A stretch of 64,000 bases of DNA, from the NCBI RefSeq assembly GCF_003143775.1, contig NZ_QFRJ01000006.1, forward strand, positions 1 through 64,000, read 5' to 3'. The notes under the pieces were generated by a model. The model saw only the letters and a program-made list of their open reading frames with translations, made no database searches and was not told the origin of the DNA. Shown piece by piece: positions 17,698 to 26,443 of the stretch (within the stretch, counting starts at the first letter, position 1; the number at the start of each line of letters is the position of its first letter). This DNA is from Brumimicrobium oceani. Lineage in GTDB: Bacteria > Bacteroidota > Bacteroidia > Flavobacteriales_D > Crocinitomicaceae. The position numbers and the translations under genes are program-made.

Positions 17698-18249
17698 ATG
17701 CGTCCGAAGGTACAATTCCATTTATTAAGCTGGTTGACCCTAATTGCCTTTCCCGCAATTGGTTTGAGTTTATTGTGGTTATTTGAAGATGTATCCATTA
17801 TTTCAGTTTTGGAATTAGATCGATTTTTCAGTCCGCTAACACTATTGGGTTTAGAATTTGGATTTCTGTATGGTTTTATCGTGATCGGAGTTTCACAGTT
17901 CCCCATTTTCGAGGAAATGAATGGTCCACAAATGCGCATGCTCAAAAACTTAAAATTGAATTGGGGAGATATTCTCTTTATGTCCTTTTGTGCAGGATTT
18001 GGAGAAGAAGTATTATTTAGAGCAGGTCTGCAAACATGGCTAGGACCTTGGTTAACCACTTTTATTTTTATTGCCATACATGGTTACTTCAACCCAAAAT
18101 CGTGGAAAAAAAGTATGTTGGGCGTTTTACTTTTCCCCTTTATTTTAATCCTTTCTTATGCATACGAAGTATTTGGTTTGTGGTTTTGTGTAGCTGCTCA
18201 TTTCTCCTATGATTTATTAATGTTTATGGGAGTTTTAAAGAAAGATTAG
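17698..18249 (+). CDS. CPBP family intramembrane glutamic protease
   Basis: A 183-residue membrane protein with about five hydrophobic segments. The CPBP (Abi/Rce1-like) catalytic motifs are present: E103-E104-x3-R108 in EEVLFRAG, H128 in FIAIHGYF and H168 with D172 in VAAHFSYDLL. The substrate is unknown; in bacteria, members act in regulated proteolysis or bacteriocin self-immunity. It is small for the family, having lost N-terminal membrane segments. It is single and divergent from the channel gene. Confidence 0.85.
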   Translation: MRPKVQFHLLSWLTLIAFPAIGLSLLWLFEDVSIISVLELDRFFSPLTLLGLEFGFLYGFIVIGVSQFPIFEEMNGPQMRMLKNLKLNWGDILFMSFCAGFGEEVLFRAGLQTWLGPWLTTFIFIAIHGYFNPKSWKKSMLGVLLFPFILILSYAYEVFGLWFCVAAHFSYDLLMFMGVLKKD

Positions 18250-18428
18250 GGAAAACATCCTCTTTAGCATTGCTTCAGTTTCATAAAGAAATTAACTTAA
18301 CAACTAAAGATTACCTTTGGTGACTATAGCTGAAAGATTGGAATTTAAGAAGGAAAGATGCAATGCGAAAATACAGAATTGAAAAGCAGGTAAAGATTAA
18401 CATACTATTGACGAAAACTTCAGTTTGT

Positions 18429-18974
18429 TTATTTTAATTTAGATGGAAATGCAGCCTTAAAGCGTTCAAGTTTTGGCTTTATCACCAACCTACAATATCC
18501 TTGTTCAGGATTTCTTGAGAAGTAATCCTTATGTTCACTTTCAGCATTAAAAAAATTGCTTAGCGGAGTGATCTCCGTTACAACTTTCTCCTCGTAAATA
18601 GATGAAGTCTCCAATTTCTTTTTGTATTCCTCTGCTAAGGTCTTTTGTTCATCGTCATGATAAAAAACAGCAGACCTGTATTGATCTCCCACATCATTCC
18701 CTTGTCTGTTTAGAGTTGTAGGATTGTGTGAAAACCAGAAAACCTCCAGTAATTCAGAAAAGCTGACCTTCTCTGAATCGTAAACAATTCTGATTACCTC
18801 TGCATGGCCAGTCCTTCCTTCTCGGACTTCTCTGTAAGGTGGATTTTTAATGTGACCACCCGCAAAACCTGGAGTAACATCTATTACTCCTTTCACTTCA
18901 GAAAAGATGGCTTCGATACACCAAAAACATCCAGCGCCAAATGTTGCTTGCCTCTCTGTCATTTTGTTCCTCAT
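18429..18974 (-). CDS. msrA: Peptide-methionine (S)-S-oxide reductase MsrA
   Basis: Repairs methionine-S-sulfoxide in proteins. The catalytic GCFWC motif is at residues 15-19 (C16 nucleophile), followed by EAIFSEVKGVIDVTPGFAGG, GHAEVIRIVYD and the late DYFSRNPEQGYC with a probable resolving cysteine. The 181-residue length is normal for a stand-alone MsrA without MsrB fusion and without a signal peptide, so it acts in the cytoplasm. The ATG at 18962 is an equally good start. Confidence 0.95.
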   Translation of the reverse strand: MRNKMTERQATFGAGCFWCIEAIFSEVKGVIDVTPGFAGGHIKNPPYREVREGRTGHAEVIRIVYDSEKVSFSELLEVFWFSHNPTTLNRQGNDVGDQYRSAVFYHDDEQKTLAEEYKKKLETSSIYEEKVVTEITPLSNFFNAESEHKDYFSRNPEQGYCRLVIKPKLERFKAAFPSKLK

Positions 18975-19631
18975 TTAGCTTGTATTCCGCCCCATGACTT
19001 GATGCAGTATTTCAATTGATTAAAACGCCTATCGGATACTTTACCCCAATCTGCTTTATGAATAAAATTAGCATTATTAATTGGTATTTTTCTTTTTGGC
19101 ATTATTCATTCTCGTCTATTTTTAAAAGGTATTCATGAGCTCCCTTTGGTCGGTTGCCCCAAAAAGAGAAAAAGCAACGCTTTTGAAGACGAAGTAGCGA
19201 GAAGCGATAGTGCCGAAGCTACAAGGAGAAAAAAGGTCTAGCGCCTAATATTTTTTATTCAATTCCTTAAAGTTTTTCATTTGTTTTCATGAGCTCGCTG
19301 CGCTGCGGTTCTAGTCTCCACTCCTAAAAATCGATAATGTCGGTGATCTCCGCCGCAAGCTATGGTCCCTGCTCTAACGTTTGGTCTTCAAAAGCCGTGC
19401 TTTTTCTCCACAATTATTAGCGACTTCTAGCACGCTCCACCTTCAAAAAGAGATAAAGCGCGTCCTAAAAACGAAGAATTTCCACCCTAATAACTATTTG
19501 GGATTTCATATTGAAGTCATAAATCTTTAGTTTTCCAATAAAATTAAACTGACAATTCGCAAAGCAAACCTAAAATTAGGGGTTTAAATAATTTAGGGGT
19601 AAAGAAGACGATAGGCATTTTGATTAAAAAA
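18975..19631. other. Long non-coding, repeat-bearing intergenic region
   Basis: No gene in either strand. It contains an inverted repeat of about 25 bp: arm one near 19165-19190 (GAGAAAAAGCAACGC...), arm two near 19384-19410 with two mismatches. A partial direct copy of arm one follows at about 19446-19480. Base composition is locally less AT-rich than the surroundings between 19200 and 19400. Confidence 0.55.
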
Positions 19632-20909
19632 CTATTTTGAAGTAGATCGTTTAAAAAAGAAAACAAACACAAACAATAATGCTACACAGCAAAACACCAC
19701 CCAAACCCAGTTGCTAAAAATAGATTGATACTCGACGACTTTACTTTGCAGTTGATCTTCTCTAATTCCTCCGTTATTTATCGCCTCTTTCTCCGACTGT
19801 GCGTAACTTAGTTTTAAAGCATTAATTTCTTTATAGCTTTGGTGAGTGGCTTGCTTTTTTTCTGTCACTAAAAGTTTCTTCAATATAGCAATTTGGTTAT
19901 CCTTTTCGTTTAAGGTGTCATAGACTGCATCAAGCGCATACAAAGCATCTATTTGACCTTGTAAATTGTTCGATTCTTCGGCTACTTTTAAAGAATATGC
20001 ATAGTTTACAATGGAGGAATCAAACTTCGCAACACCATAAAAGAAGTCTCCTAAATTATAATACCCTTCAGCAATGTAAAATTTATCAGCCGCTTTTTGA
20101 CGGTAGGCCAAAGCGAGTTGAAAATACTGTTCTGCTTTTCGCATATTTCCAGAAACATACTCTACGATTGCCAAATTAGTATAACCATTCGCTACAGCAG
20201 GCATGTACCCAGCAGTTAGACCACTCTCCATACTTCTAGTAAAATAATCTATGGCCTGTGCGTTATCGCTTTGATTTAAATACAACTGTCCCATTAATCC
20301 ATAAGCTGCGGCAAGTTTACGCATGGCTCCATTAGACAAATTGAAATCAATGTATTCTTGAATCATGCGTTTAGCCTCTTCAACCCTGCCTTGATTTAAA
20401 TAAATACGACTCAAATTGAAAACAGAAAGCATTTGGAAACGCTTATCACCAGAAGCCTGTGCAAATTCAGCAGATTTATTATAGAGCATTTCTGCTTCCG
20501 TAAATTTCCCTTGGAGGTAAGATGAATTTCCGAGGTTAATATAAACTTCGGCAAGCATGGTATCGTTTTCCACTTTGTGGTAATGTTTCTTTGCTTTCTT
20601 CAGCTTTGCTTCCGCTTCTTCGAAAAGAGAATTGCTCAGCAAATAAGGGCCAATCCCTAAATTAGCCAAAGCAATAGCATTCTGATTTTTGTTTCGGATT
20701 CCTTCGCTAATTAAATCGTTAACATAGTAAAGGACACTGTCTTTTTGGTCAGATTCGAATTTGTAGAAAAAGTAATAGAACAATTCCATTTTCCTATCTA
20801 AGGAGGAAGTTTCATATTCCTCTAATTTATCGCTGATACTTTCTTGGGCATAAGAAAGATTGAAAAGGATGAGAAAACTAAAAGATATCCAAATTTTGAT
20901 TTGCTTCAT
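19632..20909 (-). CDS. TPR-repeat membrane protein
   Basis: A 425-residue protein: signal peptide (cleavage after LSYAQ), then about eight tetratricopeptide-like repeats (LANLGIGPYLL, VYINLGNSSYLQGKFTEAEMLYNKSAEFA, YTNLAIVEYVSGNMRKAEQYFQLAL and so on). Near 340-385 is a helical linker, then one transmembrane segment (about 400-418) and a short basic tail. This is the architecture of the sensor half of Bacteroidota TPR histidine kinases, but the kinase domains are absent and no kinase or regulator gene adjoins. It is monocistronic with a -7 box at 20932-20939. Role unknown; probably a periplasmic scaffold or sensor. Confidence 0.8.
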   Translation of the reverse strand: MKQIKIWISFSFLILFNLSYAQESISDKLEEYETSSLDRKMELFYYFFYKFESDQKDSVLYYVNDLISEGIRNKNQNAIALANLGIGPYLLSNSLFEEAEAKLKKAKKHYHKVENDTMLAEVYINLGNSSYLQGKFTEAEMLYNKSAEFAQASGDKRFQMLSVFNLSRIYLNQGRVEEAKRMIQEYIDFNLSNGAMRKLAAAYGLMGQLYLNQSDNAQAIDYFTRSMESGLTAGYMPAVANGYTNLAIVEYVSGNMRKAEQYFQLALAYRQKAADKFYIAEGYYNLGDFFYGVAKFDSSIVNYAYSLKVAEESNNLQGQIDALYALDAVYDTLNEKDNQIAILKKLLVTEKKQATHQSYKEINALKLSYAQSEKEAINNGGIREDQLQSKVVEYQSIFSNWVWVVFCCVALLFVFVFFFKRSTSK

Positions 20910-20931
20910 AACAGTAAGTATAGCATTGAGA

Positions 20932-20939
20932 CAAAAATA
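20932..20939 (-). promoter_or_regulatory. -7 promoter box of the TPR protein gene
   Basis: On the minus strand this reads TATTTTTG, a full TAnnTTTG match about 25 bases before the start codon. Confidence 0.55.
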
Positions 20940-21061
20940 GAAAAAAATGAGTCTTTAGAGCATATAGGCTCGATAATTTTAAAACTGTTGTTTAGAAACT
21001 CTTCCCATATTTTAAAGATTTGAGACACACTCGGAAAACAAGAAATATGCGAATGCATTTG

Positions 21062-21093
21062 TTTTGATTTCAGTTTATGAATGGCTATTTTTG
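21062..21093 (+). promoter_or_regulatory. Promoter of pruA
   Basis: TTTTG at 21062-21066 and TATTTTTG at 21086-21093 match the -33/-7 consensus with a 19-base spacer. This promoter lies inside the extended open frame and so shows that translation starts at the ATG at 21119, not at 21077. Confidence 0.7.
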
Positions 21094-21118
21094 TAAGAAT
21101 AAAAAAAAGAATCTAATT

Positions 21119-22747
21119 ATGGCAAATGCACATTTCAAAGTACCGGTAGCGGTCAATGAACCAGTAAACTCATACGAACCAAATTCTAAGGAGGTAAAAT
21201 CTTTACTTGGTAAATATAAAGAGATGTACGATCAGGAACCAATTGATGTTCCGATGTATATAGGTGGAAAAGAAGTAACCACTTCAAACAAAAGAGCTTT
21301 AACTTCGCCACAAGAACACCAAAAAGTGTTAGGTCACTATAACTATGGTGATAAAGAGCACGTTTCTCAAGCAATTGAGGCTGCTATGGCTGCAAAAGAA
21401 AAATGGTCTAACCTTCCATGGGAAGAAAGAGCAAGTATTTTCTTGAAAGCTGCAGATTTAATTTCTGGACCTTACCGCGATAAGATTAACGCAGCAACAA
21501 TGTTGGGTCAGTCTAAAAATGTTTACCAAACAGAGATTGATGCCGCTTGTGAAACAGCAGATTTCTTCAGATTCAATGTTCAATACATGTCTGAAATATA
21601 TTCAGAACAACCAGAATCTTCACCAGGAGTTTGGAATAGACTAGAATGGCGTTCTTTAGAAGGGTTTGTTTTAGCCATTACTCCATTTAACTTTACTGCA
21701 ATTGCGGCTAACCTTCCATCTGCACCAGCAATGTTAGGTAACGTTGTTGTATGGAAACCAGCAGAATCTCAAATTTATTCTGCAAATGTGATCATGGAAG
21801 TTTTTAAAGAAGCAGGTGTTCCAGACGGCGTAATCAACATGGTTACCACGGGAGGAGCAAATATTAGCGATGTTGTATTTAAGCACAAAGAATTCGCAGG
21901 ATTGCACTTCACAGGTTCTACAGGAGTATTCCGTACATTATGGAAAACTATTGCAGAAAACATTGAAAACTACAAATCTTATCCTAGAATTGTTGGAGAA
22001 ACAGGTGGTAAAGACTTCATCATGGTTCACCCGTCTTCTAAAGCTGACATGGTTGCCACAGCAATTGCTCGTGGTGCATTCGAATTCCAAGGTCAAAAAT
22101 GTTCTGCTGCATCTCGTGCATACATTCCAAGTAATTTATGGGAAGATGTTAAGGAAAACGTAATTGAGCAAGTTAATTCTTTCAAAATTGGTTCGCCAGA
22201 AGATACAACGAACTTTATTACTGCTGTAATTAATGAAAAAGCTTTTGACAGCATTACAGAATACATCGATTACGCAAAAGAAAGCAAAGATGCTGAAATC
22301 ATCGTTGGTGGAAATTATGACAAATCTGAAGGTTACTTTATTGACCCTACGATTATCGTAACAACTGATCCAAAGTTCAAGACAATGGTTGAAGAAATCT
22401 TTGGTCCTGTAATCACGATTTATGTTTATGATGAAAATAAATTTGAAGAAACATTAACCTTGTTGGATGAAACATCAGAATACGCATTGACAGGATCTAT
22501 TATATCTCAAGACCGTTATGCTATTTCTACTGCTTTGCGCAAATTAGAAAATTCTGCGGGTAACTTCTATATTAATGACAAACCAACTGGAGCTGTTGTA
22601 GGTCAACAACCATTTGGTGGAGCACGTGGTTCTGGTACAAATGATAAGGCTGGAGCTAAACTTAACCTTTTACGTTGGGTTTCTGCACGTACCATTAAAG
22701 AAACCTTTGTTCCTGCAACGGATCACAGATATCCATTTATGGGATAA
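21119..22747 (+). CDS. pruA: L-glutamate gamma-semialdehyde dehydrogenase (1-pyrroline-5-carboxylate dehydrogenase)
   Basis: Oxidises glutamate semialdehyde, made from proline or ornithine, to glutamate with NAD+. An aldehyde dehydrogenase of 542 residues with the NAD-binding ITPFNFTAIAANLP, WKPAESQ, HFTGSTGVFR, the general-base EtGG segment (VGETGGKDF) and the nucleophile Cys in FQGQKCSAASRAY. The C-terminal QQPFGGARGSGTNDKAG is characteristic of P5C dehydrogenases of the eukaryotic/Bacteroidota type. It stands alone, without the PutA proline dehydrogenase domain. It works with ornithine aminotransferase (29900) and glutamate dehydrogenase (24117) encoded in the same window. Confidence 0.94.
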   Translation: MANAHFKVPVAVNEPVNSYEPNSKEVKSLLGKYKEMYDQEPIDVPMYIGGKEVTTSNKRALTSPQEHQKVLGHYNYGDKEHVSQAIEAAMAAKEKWSNLPWEERASIFLKAADLISGPYRDKINAATMLGQSKNVYQTEIDAACETADFFRFNVQYMSEIYSEQPESSPGVWNRLEWRSLEGFVLAITPFNFTAIAANLPSAPAMLGNVVVWKPAESQIYSANVIMEVFKEAGVPDGVINMVTTGGANISDVVFKHKEFAGLHFTGSTGVFRTLWKTIAENIENYKSYPRIVGETGGKDFIMVHPSSKADMVATAIARGAFEFQGQKCSAASRAYIPSNLWEDVKENVIEQVNSFKIGSPEDTTNFITAVINEKAFDSITEYIDYAKESKDAEIIVGGNYDKSEGYFIDPTIIVTTDPKFKTMVEEIFGPVITIYVYDENKFEETLTLLDETSEYALTGSIISQDRYAISTALRKLENSAGNFYINDKPTGAVVGQQPFGGARGSGTNDKAGAKLNLLRWVSARTIKETFVPATDHRYPFMG

Positions 22748-22770
22748 TCAGTAGTATAAAATTAAATGAA

Positions 22771-22799
22771 GCCTCGAATGAAAGTTCGGGGCTTTTTTC
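22771..22799 (+). terminator. Rho-independent terminator of pruA
   Basis: An 8-bp stem GCCTCGAA / TTCGGGGC (one G-U pair) is followed by six T residues. Confidence 0.85.
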
Positions 22800-22872
22800 A
22801 TCAGACCCCTTATCAACAAATAATCATTTATAAATATACTTTCTCTTATTCGGGACATCTGCTATTTATCTT

Positions 22873-22880
22873 TACCTTTG
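22873..22880 (+). promoter_or_regulatory. -7 promoter box of the FtsB/DivIC-like gene
   Basis: TACCTTTG is a full TAnnTTTG match only six bases before the ATG at 22887, so the transcript would start at or next to the start codon (leaderless). Confidence 0.6.
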
Positions 22881-22886
22881 TGAGTG

Positions 22887-23168
22887 ATGAAACGATTAAA
22901 GCATTTCAAGAATAAATACATCATTACGGCCCTAGTGTTTGTAGTGTACATGTTGTTTTTAGATGACGTTGATGTTTTCAATATAATTAGACAAGAGCTT
23001 AAGTTAAACAAACTTGAAAACGAGAGAGAAATTCTTCTTGAAAAATTCACGGAAACAAAATTGACGCTTGATCAGCTTGATCATACGGATGCCCTAGAAC
23101 GTTTTGCAAGAGAGGAAAAACTCTTTAAACGTGACAACGAGGATATTTTCGTAATTGTGAAAGAGTAA
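22887..23168 (+). CDS. FtsB/DivIC-family septum formation protein
   Basis: A 93-residue bitopic protein: basic cytoplasmic start (MKRLKHFKNK), one transmembrane segment (about 11-25), then a periplasmic coiled coil with heptads (ELKLNKLENEREILLEKF) and the short C-terminal globular region LERFAREEKLFKRDNEDIFVIVKE. The ending is the family hallmark, with EE-LF-R preceding a DIFVI strand. It should bind FtsL and FtsQ equivalents in the divisome. A GTG at 22884 directly precedes the ATG in frame. It sits alone downstream of pruA rather than beside eno as in many bacteria. Confidence 0.85.
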   Translation: MKRLKHFKNKYIITALVFVVYMLFLDDVDVFNIIRQELKLNKLENEREILLEKFTETKLTLDQLDHTDALERFAREEKLFKRDNEDIFVIVKE

Positions 23169-23409
23169 AAGTTCTTTCAACTCATCATCTCCACTTATAA
23201 ATTCTAGAATTGTGTTTGGTATTCCTTAAAATATTTAGCTCAATAATATTTTAAATGCCTGTGCGATTCTTTAACAGTAAAAATACCTAACATATCAATA
23301 ATGTGAGTTGGCGATTACCTGACCATATCCTTCGCAAATTTCTATTTCCAACCAGTTGAAAAAAGAAATTCACATTAGGATGAGATTAGGCTAGGGTAAT
23401 ATTTCAAGC

Positions 23410-23472
23410 GAGAGCTTTTTAATGTAGTATATTAATCAGAAGGTAAAGCTCCCGTTAAGCATTTTATTTTAT
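23410..23472. repeat. Dispersed repeat, copy 1
   Basis: This stretch aligns by eye at roughly 80 percent with 37348-37412. Shared landmarks are GTAG(T/C)ATATTAA, GGTAAAG(C/T)(T/C)CCCG and TAAGCATTT. Both copies lie just beyond the 3' end of a leftward gene. Confidence 0.55.
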
Positions 23473-23531
23473 AGAATTTATCGGTGACTAGCGTTTTAGC
23501 CCCCTCTATTTTTACTTAAAAATTTAGACCA

Positions 23532-23563
23532 ATAAAAAAGCGCAACATTTAAAATGCTGCGCT
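23532..23563 (-). terminator. Terminator of the gdh operon
   Basis: A 10-bp stem (AGCGCAACAT / ATGCTGCGCT, one mismatch) is followed on the minus strand by a run of T residues. Confidence 0.75.
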
Positions 23564-23589
23564 GTATGATGTATAAAACTTGATTACTG

Positions 23590-24093
23590 TTAAAGCAATT
23601 CTTTATGAACAATTTGTCCTTTGGTCAAAATCTTTGACTTCGAAAAAAGGGATACGTACTCTGACTGGATAGGATCTCCTAAATGAAAACGTACAAAATT
23701 GACGAATTTATCTTTAAAAACACCTGTCTCCTCAGAATCTGTAATGGCATCGAAACTATACAAATCTATATTTTTATGCATAAACAGTTTTAACTGCTCC
23801 TTGTCATTAACAAAATCAATGTTTGCAATGATCACTTTTCTTCCGGAAGGAATTAAAGGAGCAGAAATTGGGTTTTGAAAAAGAATTAAATCAGAAGATT
23901 GAATAACGTCTTCACTATTATCTCTGATAAAACATCCTTCTAAAGCATACTCATTGTCGCTATAGCCACATTCTGTTCCTGCGTCTGATTGAATAAAAAC
24001 ATCAACAAACTTAGTCAACGCTCGCATGTCTTCTGGTGAAGGCATTGCCACGGTACTACAAACATCTCCTTTTACTATTCCAATATTATTCAT
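23590..24093 (-). CDS. Stand-alone alanine dehydrogenase/transhydrogenase N-domain-like protein, degenerate
   Basis: A 167-residue protein resembling the N-terminal substrate domain of alanine dehydrogenase/PntA. The matching order is: NIGIVKGDVCSTVAMPSPEDM (compare the ERRVALTP region), the beta-alpha unit VDVFIQSDAGTECGYSDNEYALEGC (compare V-E-GAG-GF-D-Y-AG), and SSDLILFQNPIS (compare ADLIVKVKEP). The catalytic Arg of RVA and Lys of KVKEP appear replaced by T and Q, and the Rossmann half is missing. So it is unlikely to be an enzyme. It is 23 bases downstream of glutamate dehydrogenase and shares its terminator, so it may regulate or partner GDH. The similarity is by eye and should be confirmed. 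Confidence 0.65.
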   Translation of the reverse strand: MNNIGIVKGDVCSTVAMPSPEDMRALTKFVDVFIQSDAGTECGYSDNEYALEGCFIRDNSEDVIQSSDLILFQNPISAPLIPSGRKVIIANIDFVNDKEQLKLFMHKNIDLYSFDAITDSEETGVFKDKFVNFVRFHLGDPIQSEYVSLFSKSKILTKGQIVHKELL

Positions 24094-24116
24094 AATTCAT
24101 AGTTTTGATGAGAAAC

Positions 24117-25397
24117 CTAAGGGAATACCCCTCTTTCCATATAGGTTTGTTGTATTCTTTCTAATGCTGCAATATATGCACCTGTTCTCCAATCTGTATC
24201 GTATTTTTTAGCAGTATTCACAGTTCTTTCAAATGCTTCATTCAACTTCTCGCTAATCATTTTCAGAACAGTGTCTATGTGATAGTTTTCACTTCTTTTG
24301 TTTTGCAGCCACTCATAATAACTTCCTGTTACACCTCCTGCATTACAAAGAATATCAGGAATTACGTCAATTCCTCTTGAAAGAAGAATCTTTTCTCCAT
24401 CCACATCCGTTGGTCCATTTGCTCCCTCAGCAATTAATTTTGCTTTGATCAGGTGCGCATTGGCCTCAGTAATTTGATTTCCTAAAGCTGCAGGGATAAT
24501 AATATCACAATCTAAGGAAAAGAACTTGTCATTGTCCATTTTGTCAGCGTCATCATATCCACTAATCAAACCACTATTGTTTCCAACGTGATTATGTAGC
24601 TTTTCAGTATCTATCCCCTCTTCATTAAAGATAGTTCCACTGGCGTCTTGTACAGCAACTAATTTCGCACCCAGTTCTTCCATAAAATGAGAAGCCCAAA
24701 AGCCCACATTTCCGAAACCTTGAACGATGTATTTCTTTCCGGCCAACTCTATACCTTTTAGTTTTGCCCAAGATTTTATAGAGGCCACGACTCCATAACC
24801 CGTTGCTCTGTCTCTACCGTTTAATCCACCCGAACCTACAGGTTTTCCAGTTACCACGTGTAAATTCAACATTCTCGTTGAAGGTGATTTTGTAGAAGCA
24901 AATGTATCGGCAATCCAAGCCATTATTTGTGGATTAGTATTTACATCTGGTGCAGGAATATCGACATCAGGACCAATATTTTCTCCAAGAGAATAAGTGA
25001 ACCGTCTTGTAATTCTTTCCAACTCTCCTATCGAATAGAGCTTCGGGTCAATGGATACACCACCTTTACCACCTCCGTAAGGCAAACCAACTAGTGATGA
25101 CTTCCACGTCATCCATATCGCGAGCGCTCTCGCTGCGTTAATATCTACAGTTGGGTGAAATCTTAAACCACCCTTATAAGGACCAAGAGAATTGTTGTGC
25201 TGAACACGATATCCGTTAAAAACTTCAATTCTACCATCATCCATTTTTACTGGAAAATGAACACTTATCTCACTGTTTGTAGAAGCTAAAATCTTGCGGA
25301 TTCCTTTATCTAACCTCATTATATCTGCAGCATGATTAAACTGCCGCATAACGTTATCGTACATTTCCGGTTTTTTCTTTTTCTTAGCGTCTTCCAT
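24117..25397 (-). CDS. gdhA: Glutamate dehydrogenase (Glu/Leu/Phe/Val dehydrogenase family, RocG/GudB-like)
   Basis: Interconverts glutamate and 2-oxoglutarate plus ammonia. 426 residues, with the three active-site lysines in GPYKGGLRFHP (K75), IWMTWK (K99) and LPYGGGKGG (K111), and the dinucleotide motif VQGFGNVG. Length and sequence resemble the catabolic NAD-linked RocG type rather than the 450-residue NADP anabolic type; coenzyme preference is inferred. It is the first gene of a two-gene operon with the AlaDH-N-like protein. With PruA and ornithine aminotransferase it would feed proline/arginine carbon into the TCA cycle. Confidence 0.93.
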   Translation of the reverse strand: MEDAKKKKKPEMYDNVMRQFNHAADIMRLDKGIRKILASTNSEISVHFPVKMDDGRIEVFNGYRVQHNNSLGPYKGGLRFHPTVDINAARALAIWMTWKSSLVGLPYGGGKGGVSIDPKLYSIGELERITRRFTYSLGENIGPDVDIPAPDVNTNPQIMAWIADTFASTKSPSTRMLNLHVVTGKPVGSGGLNGRDRATGYGVVASIKSWAKLKGIELAGKKYIVQGFGNVGFWASHFMEELGAKLVAVQDASGTIFNEEGIDTEKLHNHVGNNSGLISGYDDADKMDNDKFFSLDCDIIIPAALGNQITEANAHLIKAKLIAEGANGPTDVDGEKILLSRGIDVIPDILCNAGGVTGSYYEWLQNKRSENYHIDTVLKMISEKLNEAFERTVNTAKKYDTDWRTGAYIAALERIQQTYMERGVFP

Positions 25398-25463
25398 TTT
25401 TGATTTTTTGCTTGATTCAAGGAGCTTAGTTCATTTAGGCTCCATTTCTATTTCTTTCAATAT

Positions 25464-25471
25464 CAAATATA
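25464..25471 (-). promoter_or_regulatory. -7 promoter box of gdhA
   Basis: On the minus strand this reads TATATTTG, a full TAnnTTTG match about 70 bases before the start. It is embedded in a nearly palindromic A/T stretch (ATATCAAA...TTTGATAT, about 25461-25483), a possible operator. Confidence 0.6.
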
Positions 25472-25616
25472 ATATTTTGATATTTCTAAGTGCTCATTTA
25501 TTTTAACTTTTTAGTTTAAGAACTCTCAAAGCCAATCTATTCTGTATTTTGTGGGACAAAAAAAACAGTTTAAACAGGAGAGTTCAAGCTTTTTGGTAAA
25601 AACTAAAAGGGTTAAA

Positions 25617-26090
25617 CTAGTACTCAGTTTTATCCACTTTTTCTTCCCAGTTCTGAAAAGCAACAATAGCTTCTTCTCTCATAAACTGACTTGTTTTCAC
25701 ACGCCTTTTCTCAACAGAAACATTTAACTCATCATAAATAAATGAATCATCAAAGCCAATATCTGCCGCATCCTTTTTTGTATTAGCAAAATACAACTCA
25801 TCCAATCTGGACCAGTAAATAGCACCTAAACACATAGGACAAGGTTCACAAGAAGAATAAATTTCGCAGCCTACTAATTCGAAAGTATTTAATGCTTTAC
25901 AAGCCTTCCTGATTGTATTTACTTCTGCATGCGCGGTTGGGTCATTGTCTATGGTAACACTATTTGAGCTTTCAGCAATTATTTTTCCATCTTTCACTAT
26001 GACAGCACCAAAAGGGCCGCCTCCATTGGCTACACTTTCTTTGGAGAGCTCAATTGCCCTTCTCATATACTCTTTTTGTAAGTCCTTCAT
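25617..26090 (-). CDS. guaD: Guanine deaminase (GuaD-type nucleoside deaminase)
   Basis: Hydrolyses guanine to xanthine and ammonia. A 157-residue cytidine-deaminase-fold protein with the zinc site H54-A-E56 and P83-C84-P-M-C87. The segments GGPFGAVIVKDG, NDPTAHAEV, SSCEPCPMCLGAIYW, ADIGFDDSFIY and the C-terminal FQNWEEKVDKTEY closely follow Bacillus GuaD, including a domain-swapped C-terminal tail ending in Tyr. That argues against TadA. It is a single gene with no clear -7 box seen. Confidence 0.88.
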   Translation of the reverse strand: MKDLQKEYMRRAIELSKESVANGGGPFGAVIVKDGKIIAESSNSVTIDNDPTAHAEVNTIRKACKALNTFELVGCEIYSSCEPCPMCLGAIYWSRLDELYFANTKKDAADIGFDDSFIYDELNVSVEKRRVKTSQFMREEAIVAFQNWEEKVDKTEY

Positions 26091-26443
26091 TTAATTCTAT
26101 TTTTTATAAATGTAGAAAAACAAAAGACAATTCAAAAGTTTTGTGCAATCGTCTTTTGAATATGACCCAAATCAAAATTAGGCGTGACCTACTGTAAAAA
26201 ACAAAGCACCCATTCCGAAATCAGAATGAGTGCTTTAATGTTATGATTACCCACAACTTAAATATGAGTTCTTAAGTTTAATTAGTCGTTGGTCGGAAAC
26301 AGACGAATTTTATAAAATAGATTATTTTTGATGAGAGTTGAATTTATTTTTATGAGGTAATGCCTTAGTATCAGGCGATTAAAAATAAAGGGAACTATCG
26401 TAAAAAGAAATATTTTTAATTTTGATGTGTTTCCGTCCAGACA
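26091..26443. other. Intergenic region holding a terminator and a MITE-like element
   Basis: Beyond the terminator (26205-26236) and the MITE-like element (26279-26450), nothing recognisable is present. Confidence 0.6.
26205..26236 (-). terminator. Terminator downstream of grpE-dnaJ
   Basis: An 11-bp stem AGCACCCATTC / GAATGAGTGCT (one mismatch) is followed on the minus strand by a T-rich run. Read-through from dnaJ would cross the MITE-like element before reaching it. Confidence 0.65.

Larger units (their letters stand above)
23169..23589. other. Intergenic region with dispersed repeat
   Basis: No gene seen. It holds one copy of a roughly 60-bp dispersed repeat (23410-23472) and the terminator at 23532-23563. 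Confidence 0.5.
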
